Source of the DNA: Aurantiochytrium sp. KH105
Taxonomy: Eukaryota; Sar; Bigyra; Thraustochytrida; Thraustochytriidae
Length of the DNA: 64,000 nt
Assembly (NCBI GenBank): GCA_003116975.1
Contig: BGKB01000003.1
Span: 496,001-560,000, forward strand
Direction of reading: 5' to 3'
Shown: positions 29,672 through 39,802 of the stretch, piece after piece
Numbering within the stretch: position 1 is the first letter of the stretch
Layout of the letters: each line of letters begins with the position of its first letter
The notes under the pieces: generated by a model
Database searches by the model: none
What the model saw: the letters and a program-made list of their open reading frames with translations, nothing else
What the model was told of the DNA's origin: nothing
Position numbers and translations under genes: made by a program

Positions 29672-30211
29672 ATGAAGAACCAGGAAAAGGACGTGGAGGA
29701 GATCTACAGGCGCGCGTCGGCGGGCAGGCAGGCGGCGGTGAGCGTGCCGGAGTGCCTGTTCCTGAAGCAGAACTTGGCGCAGGACCGCGCCTTCCCGACG
29801 GTGTGCGAGGAGATGCTCACGCGCGCGAACCGCACGGGTCTGCTGGCGAGGCGCAACTCGCGCGTGGCCAAGGCCTGGGACATCTCGGATGGACATGGCG
29901 TGCGCAAGATGGGCGTCACGGAGATCCCCAAGGTCCTCGACACCGTGTCCAAGTCCGGAGCCTCGCAAAGCGCCAACGACATTTACCTCAACTCGCGCTC
30001 GCCCGAGCAACAGGAGAAGATCCGCAGACTTCATGTTCGCACCGCCAGCCGCGGCGCCAAGCCCCGGACGCATGACTCGTTCTACGGCGCCCCAGAAGTG
30101 CAAAAGGACGTCCGCTCCGAGGTCAAGAAGGAGCTCGTCCGCCGCCAGTCTCGTCGCGAGGAGCGCCGCGTTGACGAGCTCCGTAAGGCACAGACACCCC
30201 TCGTCGTGTAA
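29672..30211 (+). CDS. Small hypothetical protein, 179 residues
   Basis: Chosen start ATG 29672 (MKNQEKDVEEIYRRASAGR) with a purine-rich context. The frame is open much further upstream, but only in GC-rich low-complexity sequence. The protein is hydrophilic with regular helices: PECLFLKQNLAQDRAF, SRVAKAWDISDGHGVRKMG, VLDTVSKSGASQSANDIYLNSRSPEQQEK. The tail is charged (EVKKELVRRQSRREERRVDELRKAQ). It has no signal peptide, membrane segment or known motif. The even amino-acid composition and lack of repeats separate it from the spurious frames around it. A 735-codon antisense frame covers it and is rejected. Confidence 0.55.
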   Translation: MKNQEKDVEEIYRRASAGRQAAVSVPECLFLKQNLAQDRAFPTVCEEMLTRANRTGLLARRNSRVAKAWDISDGHGVRKMGVTEIPKVLDTVSKSGASQSANDIYLNSRSPEQQEKIRRLHVRTASRGAKPRTHDSFYGAPEVQKDVRSEVKKELVRRQSRREERRVDELRKAQTPLVV

Positions 30212-31017
30212 TCTGTTCACGTCTCGTTGCCTTTCCAGACCTTTTTCTTTGCCACGAGACCTGCTGCTCAGCCGCACCAGTCTCTGTTCGCGAAGGCAGT
30301 CCTCTCGCACATCACCACACCTATCTATCTAAGCTTTATATACATACTATACGTGCCTACTTTTCCCAGTTTTTGTATCTGACAGAAAGAACTGTTAGCT
30401 TGTCGCCATCTGCGAACAAATAACAACCAAGTTTGTTCTCACCCTAGGCCTACCTACTTCTTCTCTTTCCGTATGGAGACAAGCGACTTTTGCTGACCTC
30501 ATTTGGCTTCGGCAAGAGTTCCTTCTCTTTCACACGCTTTTCGCATCTTTGATGCTTGGCACTGGACACGAATGATCACCCACATGGCACTGCCGTGATG
30601 ACTTCGATCACTATTATTGGTATCACTGGCATCATGACTCACTGTCAATGGCATGGCCTGCAGTGCCATGAGTCACTGGATCAATCACATCGTAACGGTC
30701 ATTTGCACAATACATAGAATACTGGGACTCTGGGCCCCACTTCATTTCTTTCTTTTTTGTTTGCTATCACACTGACATACGAAGCGGCGATCTGCGCGCA
30801 CCAAGCCCAGGCCAAGCGCGGGTCGCGCCCGCTCGCCCGCTTCGAAAAACAGCCAAGGACTTTGGACTCCGGACCTGCTGTTGCTGCTGCTGCTGCTGCT
30901 GAGACCTCGCGTCTCGCTGTCACCGTACAGGCGCACATGCGCACATGCGCACAAGCCGAGCGAGACGCAGACCGGACGCTGACCAAGAGAAGGCAACGTG
31001 CTTCGAGCGAGCGCGTG
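30212..31017. other. Intergenic region upstream of receptor gene
   Basis: About 800 bp, AT-richer than the coding flanks. It probably carries the terminator of the small gene and the promoter of the receptor. A run of related ATCACT/CACTG/CATGGC sequences at 30590-30690 looks like short dispersed repeats. The receptor frame is open upstream to 30757, but without an ATG that would give a signal peptide directly. Confidence 0.45.
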
Positions 31018-34000
31018 ATGGAGAGACGACGACAGCAAGCCTCACGGCAACGCGGACGCCGGCAAAGACCACGAGCTTGGACACAGCTGGCCGGCATCAG
31101 CTTAGTGCTGGCCCTGGCCCTGACGCAAACGAACGCGGACATGACCTGGGCGCCGCAATGTACAGATCGACTGCGCGTATGCCAAGACGGAGAGGACCCC
31201 TTTGGCGGCATCGACCTCGAGGAGAACCCCGCGCGAATATGCTCCGACAACAAGCTCGAACGCGCCACCGTGATTCTTACAGGTGCTGCATGGAGATCCA
31301 GCATGTACAACCTATGGATTGCTCAAATCATTCTCGAGGAACAGCTCCAGGTTCCAGTACGTATCGAAAACGTTAATGGTGGGTCAACACCGTATTGGTA
31401 CTACGACAACAGTGAGCTTGATAAACTTGACGGGCGCGTTTACTCTTGGGACGCCCTCCATCTGGCCTCCACCGGGTCCATGGACTGCTCCACGGGCTTT
31501 AAGGCTATTTACGGTGGAAGCCCGCCAGCAGATCTCCAAGAAGCTGGCTGCACCGAGGATTGCCTCCCTTGCGCACATGCCATGCTCGAAATATGGCCGA
31601 GCGGCCAGGAAGACAACTACAACGAGTATGTTCTCCAGCGCAAAACTGTCGAAGATGGTGGCCGCCTCGGCGCTGTTGGGGAATTTGGCTGGTGGGCCTC
31701 CAAGAGCGTTCTGGACCAAGACCCGCTCCTGTCGTCATTTCGAGGCATGAAGGACGCAAACGCGACGGCAGTTTTCCGATATCCCCTCACGTTTGGTGAA
31801 TATTGCCAGCGCACAGAATCCGAGTGGGGTTTCATTGCTGCAGACTCCAATCCTTTTGCTTTAAACGCCTCTATTCCCTCCCATTTTTGCCACCTCTTCT
31901 TCGAATACGCCCTTCTGGCAGAGTACCAAATTGTTTACTCGCAAAGAATTGACCAAACGTACCACGATACACGCAGCCTTGTGCTCGAGCGTTGCGCGAG
32001 CAACAAAAATACAACAAGTGGACTCGTCTTTTACAGTTTATGCTCGCAATACTGGGTTACGCCAGAGGATCTGCAAGATGCGCTGCCTGTGGCTGCAACG
32101 CAGCTCATTCGCCAGGGATACGACGGTCGCAAATTTCTCTTTGAGGGCACATTTTCTTCCGACGGAACTGGCCTCGGCATGCTGCACTCCACGAGCTGTC
32201 CGGACTCGCCACTCATGCCCGTAACCCCTGGTGCCGAGCCATATGTTCGGTGGCAAAACCAGGGTGCAGACGGATACTCTCGCTTTCAAAACCGCGATTT
32301 TGACATCGTTGCCTCGCATGGTCTGCAGCTCCAGCCGTACAACGTGCGCAGTGAAGTGAGAGAAATATTCGAGGTGTCCGCGAGACTCATGCAAGCAGAC
32401 TCACCCAATGCGTCACCCATGCTCATCAGCTGGTCACGGCCAGATAGTCTCTTTTTGAGGCACAAATACCCCTTGGATGATGAACCATGGGGTAATTATT
32501 CCGGCCCAACCTTCGAGCTTGCAAAAGTTCAACTTCCTGATCATCCCTCCGAGGCGACCTGCGCTCCGTACAAGCGTTCTTTCGAGGACCGATGTACCCT
32601 CACGGAAGAAAATGAGGCGCCAGACGAACTGCAATGCGGCTACCAACCTGAAATCATCTACAAGGCGTTTGCTGCCAACCTGCAAAGCTATGCACCAGAA
32701 GCATATCGATTCTTGCGCCGATTTCAGCTGTCCCTTGATCAACAAGAGCTTTTGCTGGCATCGTTCGATTACGATACCATTTATCGAGAAATGGTCGCGC
32801 CGACACGAGCACGCACCATTGTTTGCGACTGGATTCGCAATAACACAGATATTTGGAAAGCCTGGCTGCCATCGACCTCACACCAAACGCGGTGCTTGGG
32901 AGAGCTTCAGGATCCCTTTGAGCGCGCCGATCTCGAAACATCCTCAACAGATGACGCTAATGCAACCTGCTCTGGGCATGGAACATGTTTCGTGACAGAA
33001 GAGCTCTTGCAAAAACATCCCAACGCTGGCGAATGCGAGTGCGATCAAGGATACGTCGGGGACGACTGTTCGGGGCTCGTTGACCCAGACTTGCTCAATG
33101 TCATCATCGGCAAAGACTTCTTGTTCTGGGTCGTTTTTGGCTTTCAGGTTGCCACGCTCCTCTACATTTCATCTGCGCGCCGCCTCTTCCGGCTGCACGC
33201 AAACGACTCGGTAGTGTTCCAGACGGCACATCCCTGGTTTATCGAGCTCATCATGCAGAGCGCGACAGCAGGCGCCCTTGGCCCCTTTGCGTGGGCTGGG
33301 CCCGTCACAGTCATCCATTGCATGCTGCGCCCCGTCTTTATTGCAGTCCCCTTTGCCATTATCCAGGGAGCCATTTTTACAAAGCTGCAGAGGAAAAAGT
33401 TGCGTCTGGCCATGAACACCGAAGATCTCAAGGCAACCATGCAAGCAATTGGATTCTGCTTGGTATGCCTCTTTGCCCTCTGGTTCGTGGCATTTACGCC
33501 ATCAACAGCCCGCAACAGGCTACCGGTCCGCGTTTGGGAAGAGTACGCTTCCTGCGAATACGGCTCGCAGCTCGCTGCATTTGAGGGCCTCCTTTTGGTC
33601 GGCTGTCTCGTCTTGCTCATCTCAAACTGCCGAACTGCCGTGGAGCTGCGTCTCAAACCAACCTACTTTAACGAAGGGCGCGATCTCATGTTGACGAGTC
33701 TTGCCACCTTTTTCGTGGCGACGCCAAGCTATTTTGCGGCACAGGTGGTCGTCTCCCCCTTGGAAGGCCCAAAGTTCCTTGTAATTTGCATGACCTCTCT
33801 TGCGACAATCTGGGTCGTACTCTACTTTCTCATCCATCCGAAAATTAAGGTTCATCTCTACAGTCCCGAACTTAACAACTTCAAGTTGGGACTCTTCCAT
33901 CCTACTGGCGACCCATCTCTCGCGATCGGCGACCCCGTGGCAGACATGCCCCGCATCCTCGGTGAGGCCGCGGCACGGAGATCTCAGGTGGCCCCATCAG

Positions 34001-35760
34001 CTGCGCGCCCAAGTGTCATCATCGCGCCCGGGTCCAAGATGCTTTCCGGAGAGGGAGCAACAAATGCAACCTCATCAAGACGCCGCATGAGTACCATGGT
34101 CGGATCCGCAATGGCTGCAGTACGGACGCGAGCTCAAGGCGCATCAATGCTTCGCCGCGTATCACAAATGGTCCCTGGCCCCATTAAGAGCGGACTTGCT
34201 CGAGCCTCAATCGTTGTGCCGGTGAATCGGCGTCATCAAGTGCATTTGGAGAACATTCAAGATCTCAATAGCTTGCAAGGCTTTCCCTCACCCGAAGTCG
34301 AGGTGAAGCGTGACCCGCACCATATGCACGACCCGCTCAAGCGCGCCTTGGCATACAGGAGCCCTGAAATGTACATGATCCTGGAGAAAAAGATTCAGGT
34401 TGTTTTGCGCGAAAATGCAGAGCTCACGAAAATCATCGAGGAACACAGAATCGATCCAGTCACTGGAGAAATGGACGAAGATTTCATGGACGCGCTGCAT
34501 CGCATCAAGATGGAGCATGAGGAGCGTGCGAGGCAGATCGAAGACGAACTCTTGGGTGAAATTGATCAACTCGAGGCAGAGCGAGAAGAGGAACGCGAGG
34601 ACATGTTGCGCCGACACCAAGATGACGTTGCAAATCTCGAGCAGGAAAAAGTTGACGCAGTCGAGGTCCTCAAGGCCCAGCACAAGTTTCAACAGCACAA
34701 GCTCATGGTGCTGGAGGCAGAAGGAAAACGCATGGCAAGCACCTTGCGCAATGCGCTCCCTTCATTCGAAATCTTTCTTGCGACGTATAACTTTGGTGTT
34801 TACGCGGAAGGGCTTCGCGTCCAGGGCCTTGACTCGACCGAAAAGCTCATTCTTGCAAGTGCCGACGACCTTCTTCACGCGGGTATACCCATTGGCCACG
34901 TACGCAAGCTACAGACCGTACTTGCTAGCATGAGCGATGCTGCGCCCTCCGTGGCCATGCCCGAGGGCGCAGAACCCAGGGAAGCAATTTCTCTTGTAAC
35001 CGAGTGGGCAGACGATGATTCCCGAATTGAGGGGGCGACCTCGTCGGAGCGACGGCGTCGGAAGCGGTCCGGGAAGCCGAAACTCAAGGTCAAACCAGCC
35101 TGGATCGAAAATTTCGACCCAGCAAGTGGCCGCAAATACCTTATACATCCACTTACGGGCGAGTCCAAGTGGGATGAGAGTGCTGGGCCAAAGAGTCCCG
35201 CGTCCAAGTTCGGGGCTCTTCTAAAGGGCACCGCCTCGCCGTCGCATCGGCAAAGCAAAGAGAAAGCGGGCAGCGTTTCTTCATCGCACGATCCGGGCAA
35301 CGAGGAAGCACTTAGCACCTCGCCATCACACCGCCAAAGCAAGGACGAGGCAAAGTCTGGTACACTTTCGCCGCCGAATGAGGCCTCCGCAGATGCTGCG
35401 GAAGAGACTGACGGGAAACTTCATTCGCGAGGGGCATCGCAGGTAACAGACCAGGAGGGGCTTGAAAAGCAAGTGGACGCTGATGAACAAGATATACACA
35501 CTCGCCAAGAACTCGAGAGCCGTGAACAGCACAAAGGAGGTGAAGACGAAACTTTAGTGGAGAGGAAAAGCTCCAAGAAGCACTCGTCGAGCGACGGCAA
35601 AGGGGGAAAGCGGCTTGCTCTTGACTGTGCGCCCATCGAGCAAGTGTATAGTTCCGATGAGAGCGACCAAGAACTCATTCTTGCAGCCACGTCTTCTGAC
35701 AAGAGCGGCTCCCGAATCGCTTCTGCGAAAAAGGGATTATTCACGAGGAAGAAAAATTAA
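31018..35760 (+). CDS. Class C GPCR with OpuAC-like ligand-binding domain, EGF-like, SAM and WW domains
   Basis: 1580 codons from ATG at 31018. Residues 1-40 are basic, then hydrophobic and end TQTNADM, as in a signal peptide. Residues about 80-620 resemble the bacterial glycine betaine/choline/carnitine binding protein fold (OpuAC): ATVILTGAAWRSSMYNLWIAQIILEEQ at the start, and at the end PEAYRFLRRFQLSLDQQELL with WIRNNTDIWKAWLP. Residues 649-685 are EGF-like (CSGHGTC to CECDQGYVGDDC). Residues about 701-942 hold seven hydrophobic segments of class C type, with HCMLRP in TM3 and a Cys in the second extracellular loop (YASCEYG). The cytoplasmic tail of about 640 residues has a coiled coil (1121-1235), a SAM domain (1246-1305), a WW domain (1360-1388, Trp-Trp spacing 22) and a repeated SPSHRQSK motif. 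It is likely a plasma-membrane receptor; the ligand, perhaps a quaternary amine, is inference. Confidence 0.85.
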   Translation: MERRRQQASRQRGRRQRPRAWTQLAGISLVLALALTQTNADMTWAPQCTDRLRVCQDGEDPFGGIDLEENPARICSDNKLERATVILTGAAWRSSMYNLWIAQIILEEQLQVPVRIENVNGGSTPYWYYDNSELDKLDGRVYSWDALHLASTGSMDCSTGFKAIYGGSPPADLQEAGCTEDCLPCAHAMLEIWPSGQEDNYNEYVLQRKTVEDGGRLGAVGEFGWWASKSVLDQDPLLSSFRGMKDANATAVFRYPLTFGEYCQRTESEWGFIAADSNPFALNASIPSHFCHLFFEYALLAEYQIVYSQRIDQTYHDTRSLVLERCASNKNTTSGLVFYSLCSQYWVTPEDLQDALPVAATQLIRQGYDGRKFLFEGTFSSDGTGLGMLHSTSCPDSPLMPVTPGAEPYVRWQNQGADGYSRFQNRDFDIVASHGLQLQPYNVRSEVREIFEVSARLMQADSPNASPMLISWSRPDSLFLRHKYPLDDEPWGNYSGPTFELAKVQLPDHPSEATCAPYKRSFEDRCTLTEENEAPDELQCGYQPEIIYKAFAANLQSYAPEAYRFLRRFQLSLDQQELLLASFDYDTIYREMVAPTRARTIVCDWIRNNTDIWKAWLPSTSHQTRCLGELQDPFERADLETSSTDDANATCSGHGTCFVTEELLQKHPNAGECECDQGYVGDDCSGLVDPDLLNVIIGKDFLFWVVFGFQVATLLYISSARRLFRLHANDSVVFQTAHPWFIELIMQSATAGALGPFAWAGPVTVIHCMLRPVFIAVPFAIIQGAIFTKLQRKKLRLAMNTEDLKATMQAIGFCLVCLFALWFVAFTPSTARNRLPVRVWEEYASCEYGSQLAAFEGLLLVGCLVLLISNCRTAVELRLKPTYFNEGRDLMLTSLATFFVATPSYFAAQVVVSPLEGPKFLVICMTSLATIWVVLYFLIHPKIKVHLYSPELNNFKLGLFHPTGDPSLAIGDPVADMPRILGEAAARRSQVAPSAARPSVIIAPGSKMLSGEGATNATSSRRRMSTMVGSAMAAVRTRAQGASMLRRVSQMVPGPIKSGLARASIVVPVNRRHQVHLENIQDLNSLQGFPSPEVEVKRDPHHMHDPLKRALAYRSPEMYMILEKKIQVVLRENAELTKIIEEHRIDPVTGEMDEDFMDALHRIKMEHEERARQIEDELLGEIDQLEAEREEEREDMLRRHQDDVANLEQEKVDAVEVLKAQHKFQQHKLMVLEAEGKRMASTLRNALPSFEIFLATYNFGVYAEGLRVQGLDSTEKLILASADDLLHAGIPIGHVRKLQTVLASMSDAAPSVAMPEGAEPREAISLVTEWADDDSRIEGATSSERRRRKRSGKPKLKVKPAWIENFDPASGRKYLIHPLTGESKWDESAGPKSPASKFGALLKGTASPSHRQSKEKAGSVSSSHDPGNEEALSTSPSHRQSKDEAKSGTLSPPNEASADAAEETDGKLHSRGASQVTDQEGLEKQVDADEQDIHTRQELESREQHKGGEDETLVERKSSKKHSSSDGKGGKRLALDCAPIEQVYSSDESDQELILAATSSDKSGSRIASAKKGLFTRKKN

Positions 35761-35857
35761 CCTTCTGAAAACTACCTACCCTCCATTTAAATTGCCAACA
35801 CCGGAATGAGAATAACTCATTTTCTTGCCCCAGACGAAGATTAAAATGCGATACATT

Positions 35858-38132
35858 TTACTCTCTTTCACTGGCCTCCGTTCCCATGGATGTCTTGGAC
35901 GCACCTCCAGTGTCCTTATAAGAGCTAGCGATTGCGCGGATTTTTCGCGAAGTTGCTGCCGAAGATATTACCTTGAGCTGCTTGAGTGCCGGAAGTGCAA
36001 AAATGAATCCGAAACAAAGAGTCGGGAGACTCTGCGAAACGGTTTGCAGCATAATGAGACCAAAACCAGGTGCTGCCTCGCGAAGTACACCGCAATTTGC
36101 TTCGACAGCTGCCTGAGTTTTGTTTGTGACCGCATAGTCCGCTGGAATTTCCCCCTCAGGAACAAGGTCGTAGTTGATTCCCGTGCGAGCACATCGAATC
36201 CACTTGTCAACCTCTGTTCCAAAGGTCTTTGCTTTGGGGAGGAACATAAAGGTCGCAAACGCATTAAGAATGACGAGAATCGTCGAGATCGCTGCGAAAC
36301 GCAGCATGTTAATGGCAAGGTTGTACAGCATTTTAGAGCTCGACCCGCCGCCCCGCTTCATGGAAGCTCCTGTCGCACTGCGGCCCATAGAGCCTGTAAT
36401 GCCAGACATTTTGATCACGATTGCCACCAGGCCAAAGGACAGTCCCACGCAGATGAGACCAATCGCGAGTAGAGGACCCTGGACAAAGATGAGCTCCTCC
36501 ATCTCAGACTCGAAGAGAGGACCGCAAGAGTATGCGTAGCGAATCAGATTCGGGTAGAACATCATTGCCTCGAATGCCGCACCTCCCTCATTCAAGCGGT
36601 AATTGTAAGACGTCATGTACAGCTGATCGGCCTCCATAGCAAAGGTGCCAATACTTAGCACGAGCGGAACGCCAACAATGAGCACAGGAACGAGAATCTT
36701 GAACCCCTTTGATGGCGCATATCGTGACATGTTTTGTGAAGCTTTGAGCTGCCGGAGCACTTTGTAGAGAGTGATCGCGACGCAAATGAGAAGGGCCTGC
36801 AGCAAATGAGGCTTGATCTTTCCAATCTCGCAAAAATCATGCGCATAAGTGTTCGTTCTAAAGTTCAGTGTCTTGTATCCATTGCAGCGCAGATCCTCTG
36901 CAAGAATTGCACTAGGAAGAGCGTCTAGAAAGAAGAGTAAGATGCAAATGACGCCACTGAAAGTGACAACTCGGTCTGTGATATCACGTCGCTTCAGCTT
37001 GGACACGCGCTTGAATTCACTAACAACGATAAGAACAGACAGAGGAAAAGAGATAAAGCCAGGGAGCCACGTCATTACCCACATAAAGGTGTAGTGCACA
37101 TCATCGTAGATAAAGGGCAGTGGGCACGCAATGTCGCATGTCGAGATGCACGCGTCGCAGTCCATGGTCGCGTTGTATGATTCGCTTTCGATATCTCCGC
37201 TTTCAATGCAGTAACTCAGGTTGCCAGGGTACTCAAACTCGATAAAGCCCGTGGACGCGTTCAGCTCGATTGGATAGCGTCTTGAGGTCATTCCCCAAGC
37301 GCATTCCGCCTCACGACAAGCCAAGCTCGCTCCGGATTCAGAAACGCACTCCATCTCGGTTCCATCGTCTTCCATGTAGAACGTGTCTTGAAAGACAGAC
37401 TCTCCATTCCACCCGTCCAAGTACTCAATCAGCATTCCCGTGCCGGACGACCGGGAAGTCTCGGGTACTGCGTCACCAATGGTGTCAGAGCAAAGAAATA
37501 CGGATCCTGCTCCTCCCGCTGCGCTCACAATGGCTGTGTCGCGTGAAGAATGCGCATGCGTAAGTTTTCTGTTCTTGGCAATAAGCAAGCCAGGGCTTGA
37601 AATACGACAGACTACGGAGAAGGTGTGCGAATGCGAGCGCGCTGGACACCCACGCTTTGAAGAGCCGCAAGAGACTCGTTTCAAGTTGTGGAAACTTACT
37701 AAATGTCGACGCGCAATAATCATTGTGAATTGTTTCGCAGTACTCGGTGCAGGGGCGCCGAGGAAGATCGTTTGTTGGGTCGCACAATGGAAATGCGCCC
37801 ATGCAGTTGACACGGAAAAAGTGATACAGACACTCTTGGCTCGAAATGCTCGAGGCCGCAAGACGGAGCCCCTCCAGTCTTGCTTCCACGGACGTCTCCA
37901 TATCATCCATGGTTGTACCTTCCCAAACGAAGACGGACTGGCCTCCGAGACCATATTCGGAGCACCAGCCACCTTCTTCCGGGTACTCCATACACGTTCC
38001 TGAAGCATGGCTTGCGGCTTCAATTTGTTGACCAGTCAAGCCCAGGACCAGGCCACCGGCCAGAGCACAATTGCGGAGCAACATCCACGGCCCGTTGCCG
38101 CGAAGCCGCGTAGCGCGGCGCTCTCGAGGCAT
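35858..38132 (-). CDS. Frizzled/Smoothened-like receptor, copy 1 (two exons)
   Basis: Exon 1 runs from 38132 to 37700 and exon 2 from 37533 (or 37518) to 35858, giving about 702 codons. The donor is GTAAGT after a phase-1 codon; two AG acceptors 15 nt apart both keep the frame. Exon 1 encodes a signal peptide and an Fz cysteine-rich domain: GTCMEYP, WCSEYGL, FFRVNCMGAFPLCD, PRRPCTEYC. Exon 2 has a second Cys-containing ectodomain (CDACISTCDIACPLPF), then seven membrane segments. Conserved blocks include LKRRDITDRV, LLFFLDALPSAILAEDLRC, KPHLLQALLICVAITLYKVL and YPNLIRYAYSCGP. The KTxxxW Dishevelled-binding motif of metazoan Frizzled is absent from the short tail, so signalling probably differs. 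It is a tandem paralogue of the gene ending at 39803. Confidence 0.85.
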
Positions 38133-39802
38133 GAGTTCACTGCCAGTCGCGTTCCTCGCGTGCCAGACTTGAAGTGCCTCGTGATGGCGTTCTGCCGCAG
38201 TCTCTTACCCAACATTTTGTGGTGCGTTTCCGCGAGACAGACTCAAGTGGTCAGCTTCATGGACTTGCAGTCACCCAACCGTAAGATCTCCTGCCGGTTG
38301 CGAAATCGCTCGGTGCTTGACCGTTTCCACATACTTGGACTCGTGTCAATGTCGAAAGGCTCCGAGAGTGAGTCCACCGATACAATCGTTTCAGGCTGCA
38401 CGCAGCATGAACAGCTAGCTAGTCGTGAGGGGGGGTCTCTTTTGGAGCCTTGTAGCGAAAGTGAAACCGTCTATTGTCTAGGAGCAACTGTTCACGCTAA
38501 GGGCGGCTAACTTGAGCAACGTGAAAACTTACTTTCACAACGGATATGTTGCTAGTGCCTCTCTGCGAAGTGGGCAGTGTACGGGGCTGACTTGTGACTG
38601 GGGCTCCAGGGGACGGTGCAGAAGAGTCAAGACTTCAACGGACTGATTGATCGACTCGCGAGGCTGGTCAAGAGAGTGTACGAAAGCCGTTTTTGGCCGA
38701 AGCCGTACGAGTGGCTGCAGCATTCTTGGCCTCCATTCCCTCCGAACAAAGTCCTGCCGACCGAATAAGTACAGCGATCTCACCTCTGTGTGTGTATGGC
38801 TGAATCTTTAGGAGGTTGCGGTTCTCTCAAAGCGAATTCACCGACGAGAACTCGTGTGGCGCGTGTTTGTGTCTCGCAGCGGCTCGTCAAGGGTCCCAGT
38901 GGCCACGATTTCTGGCAGCTGGCGCAATGCGTTTACCTAGACGTTTACCGGTGGTCTGTCGGAGGGAGGGATCGATCAATCGATCGATCGACCCTTGCTT
39001 GTGTCGATTTGGCACGTAACCGAAAGTCTTGGAAGTTCGAAGGTGCGCAACTTCCTGTTCTTCACGACAGGACTTCGATTTGCCACTCCCACTCGGCAAC
39101 CGACCACGGAAAATTTGGCGCGTTAGCCACAAGACAAGACAAGCAGAAGATAAGAGCAGTTTTGGTTAGTTCACCCTGTTGAGACGAGTTTCAAAGTCTT
39201 GCTAAGAGAGAAAAAAAAAAGGAGGAGCATGAGGGAGTAAGCCGACGAACGGTGAGTGGAAATTGTGGTTGCCAAGTGAGACTACATATTTGAAAGTCTC
39301 TTGCCCGTTAGTCATCAACATAACATGAGGGCCGCAGATCATGTTTCTGCAGGAAACGCTGATTCGCAATCATTCTAAAGATCATGAAGCGGTACTCATA
39401 GTCAAGCAAAATCGACAACTTGTACTGTCAGCGTGGCTTCCTTTGCATACATTGACGAAAGAGAAAGGGATCAAGTAGACTGTAGGTTGGGTACCAAAGT
39501 GTCATTCACGCTTGGCGTTGACGAAAGATATCTCGGACAACACGCAAACTCAACAGGCTTTCCAAGCTGGCTGTTATCTTTCGACAGTCATGTCTCTTCA
39601 AGTCAGCGCGAGGAGAGAATTCGAAAACGAAAATTTGAAAGATGCATAAAGTTGTACGTGTTATACTCCAAACATCTTCAATGACGCGGAAAGACGAGCC
39701 AAAGCGTGCTGAAGCAAATTGGCCTTATCCAAAGTGAAATAGAAGTGGGTAGCTCTAGTATGGGGGGAAGGAGAAGAACGAGCCATCGACTCGCAGAACT
39801 TT
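38133..39802. other. Intergenic region between the tandem Frizzled-like genes
   Basis: 1.67 kb upstream of receptor copy 1 and downstream of copy 2. It is AT-richer than the genes. It contains GATCGATC at 38970-38990 and an A-run at 39212-39221. I see no gene and no leftover receptor exon. Confidence 0.5.

Noticed and set aside
28103..30310. 735-codon minus-strand open frame
   Set aside because: It is antisense to the better-supported gene at 29672-30211 and to GC-rich spacer. Composition is Arg/Ser/Ala/Leu-rich with repeat-derived runs and no domain. High GC at third positions keeps antisense frames open.
35760..38023. 721-codon minus-strand frame read as one exon
   Set aside because: Its first ~160 residues are the wrong frame of the Fz exon. 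Splicing at GTAAGT joins the true Fz exon, as in the paralogue.
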